Source of the DNA: DMER01 sp003451645
Lineage (GTDB): Bacteria; Pseudomonadota; Alphaproteobacteria; Micropepsales; Micropepsaceae
DNA length: 64,000 bases
Assembly: GCA_031976175.1 (NCBI GenBank)
Contig: DALYLR010000017.1
Span: 1 to 64,000 of the forward strand
Direction: 5' to 3'
Part shown: in pieces, positions 61,632 through 64,000 of the stretch
How the letters are laid out: the number at the start of each line of letters is the position of its first letter
Position numbering within the stretch: the stretch's first letter is position 1
Position numbers and translations under genes: made by a program
The notes under the pieces: generated by a model
The model's database searches: none
What the model saw: the letters and a program-made list of their open reading frames with translations, nothing else
Told to the model about the DNA's origin: nothing

Positions 61632-62957
61632 ATGAGCGCGGCCCCAGAAATCGAACGCTTCCCCGGATTTACCCGTGGGCGGATCGACGATGAGATCGTC
61701 AATCCGGAACTCTACGCCAATGAAGACGAGATCCATGCGGTCTATACGAAATTGCGGCACGAGGACCCGGTCCATTGGACCGAGCCGCATGGCTTTCGGC
61801 CATTCTGGTCCATTACGAAGAATGCGGACATCCTGGAAATCGAGCGGCAGCCCGGCATTTTCGTCAACCGCCTCCGGACTTACCTCTCGCCCATCTCGGG
61901 CGAGCAATGGGTGCAGTCGATCACTGGTGACACGCATCTGTTCCGCACGCTGGTCGATCTCGATGACCCGACACACATGAAGCTGAGGGCCCTGACGCAA
62001 GGTTGGTTCATGCCGGCCAATCTCAAAAAGCTCGAGGCCCGCATTGCGCATATCGCCAAGGACCATGTCGACCGGATGGAGGCGCTGGGCGGGGAGTGCG
62101 ACTTCGTCAAGGAAGTGGCACTCTGGTACCCTTTGCGTGTGATCATGACCATTTTGGGCGTGCCGCCGGAGGACGAGCCCTTCATGCTCAAGATGACGCA
62201 AGAGATATTTGGGCCGGGCGATCCTGATGTTGCCGCTCAGACAGAGCATAAGGCGGACAGTGCGGGCTTTCTGGGCGAGGCTGACCGCGGCGTCGATTTG
62301 GCGCAAACCGCCATGGCGCTATATGAGTATTTCGGTAAACTGACCGCCGACCGCCGCGCCAATCCAAAGGACGACGTGTCCTCCATCATCGCCAATGGCA
62401 TGATTGACGGCGCCCCCATCGGTGACCGGGAGGCGATGAGCTATTACATCATCGTCGCGACAGCTGGCCACGACACCACAAGTTCATCAGCCGCCGGAGG
62501 ATTGCTTAAGCTGATCCGCAATCCTGAGCAGATGAACAAACTCAAGGCCAATATGAACCTGCTGCCCAATGCGGTGGAGGAGATGATCCGCTGGGTGACC
62601 CCGGTCAAACATTTCATGCGCACGGCGACGCAGGACTATGAGCTGCGCGGCAAGAAGATCAGAGCGGGTGATGGAGTTTGCCTATTCTACTGGTCCGGTA
62701 ATCGCGACGAGGACGTCTTCGAAGAGCCGTTCAAGTTCAAGGTCGACCGCGAAGTGATGTCAAAGCATGTGGCCTTTGGCCATGGCGTGCATCTGTGCCT
62801 GGGCATGCATCTGGCCCGCATGGAGATCAAGGCGCTGTTTGCTGAGTTGTTGCCGCGGCTGAAACACATCGAGTTGGCGGGCATGCCGCGCAACACCCGC
62901 GCCAACTTCGTCAGCGGGCTGAAGACCTTGCCAGTGCGTTATGAGTTCGGCCGCTGA
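61632..62957 (+). CDS. Cytochrome P450
   Basis: 441-residue soluble P450. Helix I AGHDTTSSSAAGG, the ExxR motif EEMIRWVTPVKHFMR, and the haem loop FGHGVHLCLGMHLAR with the proximal Cys are all intact. It resembles actinobacterial and alphaproteobacterial P450s of the CYP125/CYP142/CYP108 type that hydroxylate steroids or terpenoids. GGAG lies 7 bases before the ATG. An acyl-CoA dehydrogenase follows after 43 bases, suggesting catabolism of an isoprenoid or sterol-like compound. No ferredoxin partner is in the window. Confidence 0.94.
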   Translation: MSAAPEIERFPGFTRGRIDDEIVNPELYANEDEIHAVYTKLRHEDPVHWTEPHGFRPFWSITKNADILEIERQPGIFVNRLRTYLSPISGEQWVQSITGDTHLFRTLVDLDDPTHMKLRALTQGWFMPANLKKLEARIAHIAKDHVDRMEALGGECDFVKEVALWYPLRVIMTILGVPPEDEPFMLKMTQEIFGPGDPDVAAQTEHKADSAGFLGEADRGVDLAQTAMALYEYFGKLTADRRANPKDDVSSIIANGMIDGAPIGDREAMSYYIIVATAGHDTTSSSAAGGLLKLIRNPEQMNKLKANMNLLPNAVEEMIRWVTPVKHFMRTATQDYELRGKKIRAGDGVCLFYWSGNRDEDVFEEPFKFKVDREVMSKHVAFGHGVHLCLGMHLARMEIKALFAELLPRLKHIELAGMPRNTRANFVSGLKTLPVRYEFGR

Positions 62958-63000
62958 GAACATAGATTAGAGATCAGAAGAGCAAAGGAGGACACGACGA

Positions 63001-64000
63001 TGGATTTTGACTACTCACCCCGCCAGAAGGAGTGGATGCGCCGCGTTGGCGAATTCATGGACCGCCACATCTATCCCGCCGAAGAGGTCTTCGCGAAACA
63101 AATGGCCGAGGCGCGCGAGAAGGGCAATCCCTGGATCGTTGTGCCTGTGGTCGAAGACCTAAAAGCCAAGGCCAAAGCGGCTGGTTTGTGGAACCTGTTC
63201 TTGCCCGAATCCTCGCATGGCGCAGGTCTCAGCAATCTGGAATATGCGCCCCTGTCCGAGATGATGGGGCGCGTGGGCTTCGCGTCCGAGGTCTTCAATT
63301 GCTCCGCACCCGACACAGGCAACATGGAAGTCTTTGAGCGCTATGGCCAGGAGTGGATGAAGGAGAAATATCTCAAGCCGCTGCTCGCGGGCGAGATCCG
63401 TTCGGCCTTTATCATGACGGAACCTGAGGTCGCCTCCTCGGACGCCACAAACATCCGCACGCGGATCGAGCGGCAGGGTGATCACTATGTGATCAATGGC
63501 CGCAAATGGTGGTCCTCGGGCGTGGGCGATCCGCGCTGCAAGGTCATGATCGTGATGGGCAAGACCGATCCGGGCGCTGACAGATACCGGCAGCAAAGCC
63601 AAATCCTGGTGCCGATGGATGCACCGGGCGTGAAGGTCGTCCGTATGCTGCCCGTCTTTGGCTTTGACGATGCCCCGCATGGCCACGCGGAAATCGTCTT
63701 TGAGAATGTGAAGGTCCCGGCCGAGAACATCATTTTGGGCGAAGGGCGCGGCTTTGAGATCGCGCAAGGGCGCTTGGGGCCGGGCCGCATCCATCACTGC
63801 ATGCGCACGATTGGCGTCGCCGAGCGGGCGCTGGAGAGCATGTGCAAGCGCCTGATGTCGCGTGAGGCCTTTGGCAAGAAGATCGCCGAGCACTCGATCT
63901 GGGAGCAGCGGGTGGCGGAGGCACGGATCAACATTGACATGTGCCGCCTGCTGACGCTTAAGGCTGCCGATATGATGGACAAGGCTGGCAACAAGGTCGC
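63001..64000 (+). CDS. Acyl-CoA dehydrogenase, cut off by the window end
   Basis: The 5' 333 codons of an open frame with no stop before 64000. N-terminus MDFDYSPRQKEWMRRVGEFM; FIMTEPEVASSDATNI is the FAD/substrate signature, WWSSGVGDPRCKVMIVMG the flavin-site strand, and FENVKVPAENIILGEGRGFEIAQGRLGPGRIHH the C-domain start. GGAGG lies 9 bases before the ATG. It matches the roughly 400-residue long-chain or branched-chain type (FadE-like/ACAD11-like). It is cotranscribed with the P450. The catalytic Glu would lie beyond the window or near its end. Confidence 0.93.

Noticed and set aside
1..64000. tRNA, rRNA, CRISPR arrays, insertion sequences, integrases and phage genes
   Set aside because: No cloverleaf, rRNA core sequence, regular spacer repeats, transposase or integrase was seen on either strand by reading; a tRNA or repeat scan by program was not possible here.

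Overview
The window looks like the chromosome of an alphaproteobacterium, probably free-living and aerobic. The clues are the ileS-lspA-bamF order, a BamF-type DUF3035 lipoprotein, a TipF-like degenerate EAL protein, a large TonB-dependent receptor, class III cyclase and Crp/Fnr regulation, and GC-rich codon use throughout. A finer placement (Caulobacterales-like or another order) cannot be read from this sequence. A run of exactly 10 N inside mutL shows that the sequence is an assembled scaffold. The two sides of that gap cover the same stretch of MutL with different sequence, so the join may be chimeric.

Layout. 0.1-2.4 kb, minus strand: ppk2, arsR, aquaglyceroporin and glutaredoxin-type arsC, an arsenic set that uses a channel in place of a pump. 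2.5-7.4 kb: a secreted phytase-like esterase fused to an autotransporter barrel, divergent from an unrecognised secreted Cys-His-Asp protein. 7.7-14.1 kb: a TonB-dependent receptor with a strong terminator, then two divergent TPR-2OG oxygenase fusions of different families. 14.2-20.4 kb: envelope and signalling genes (coiled-coil secreted protein, cyclase-RDD fusion, SppA, YpfJ-type metallopeptidase, polysaccharide deacetylase). 20.5-27.2 kb: a TetR gene followed by oppBCDFA. 27.4-33.9 kb: single metabolic genes (Gfo/Idh/MocA, aldo/keto reductase, MAPEG, LLM flavoenzyme, nitronate monooxygenase) plus a decayed receiver domain and a 57-nt palindrome. 33.9-39.2 kb: a polyamine-type ABC importer whose ATPase has a 208-residue extra N-terminus. 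39.4-42.1 kb: a ferric-iron binding protein under a Fur-box-like site, tail to tail with its permease. 42.2-51.2 kb: ald, Crp/Fnr, SDR, OmpA lipoprotein, glutathione peroxidase, TipF-like protein, HAD phosphatase, PLP enzyme, thioredoxin-type arsC and MaoC hydratase. 51.2-61.6 kb: housekeeping block ribF, ileS, lspA, bamF, pgi, mutL, then rsmD, rluB and tadA. 61.6-64 kb: a cytochrome P450 and the start of an acyl-CoA dehydrogenase.

The most interesting regulatory signal lies between ribF and ileS. A good promoter is followed by a Shine-Dalgarno site and a 16-codon ORF encoding MTAIRIIVRIITPVTD (5 Ile codons). Its distal part and stop codon lie in an extended stem-loop, ahead of an ileS start that lacks an obvious ribosome-binding site. 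This reads as an isoleucine-sensing leader (attenuator) for isoleucyl-tRNA synthetase. No tRNA, rRNA, CRISPR array or insertion sequence was seen.
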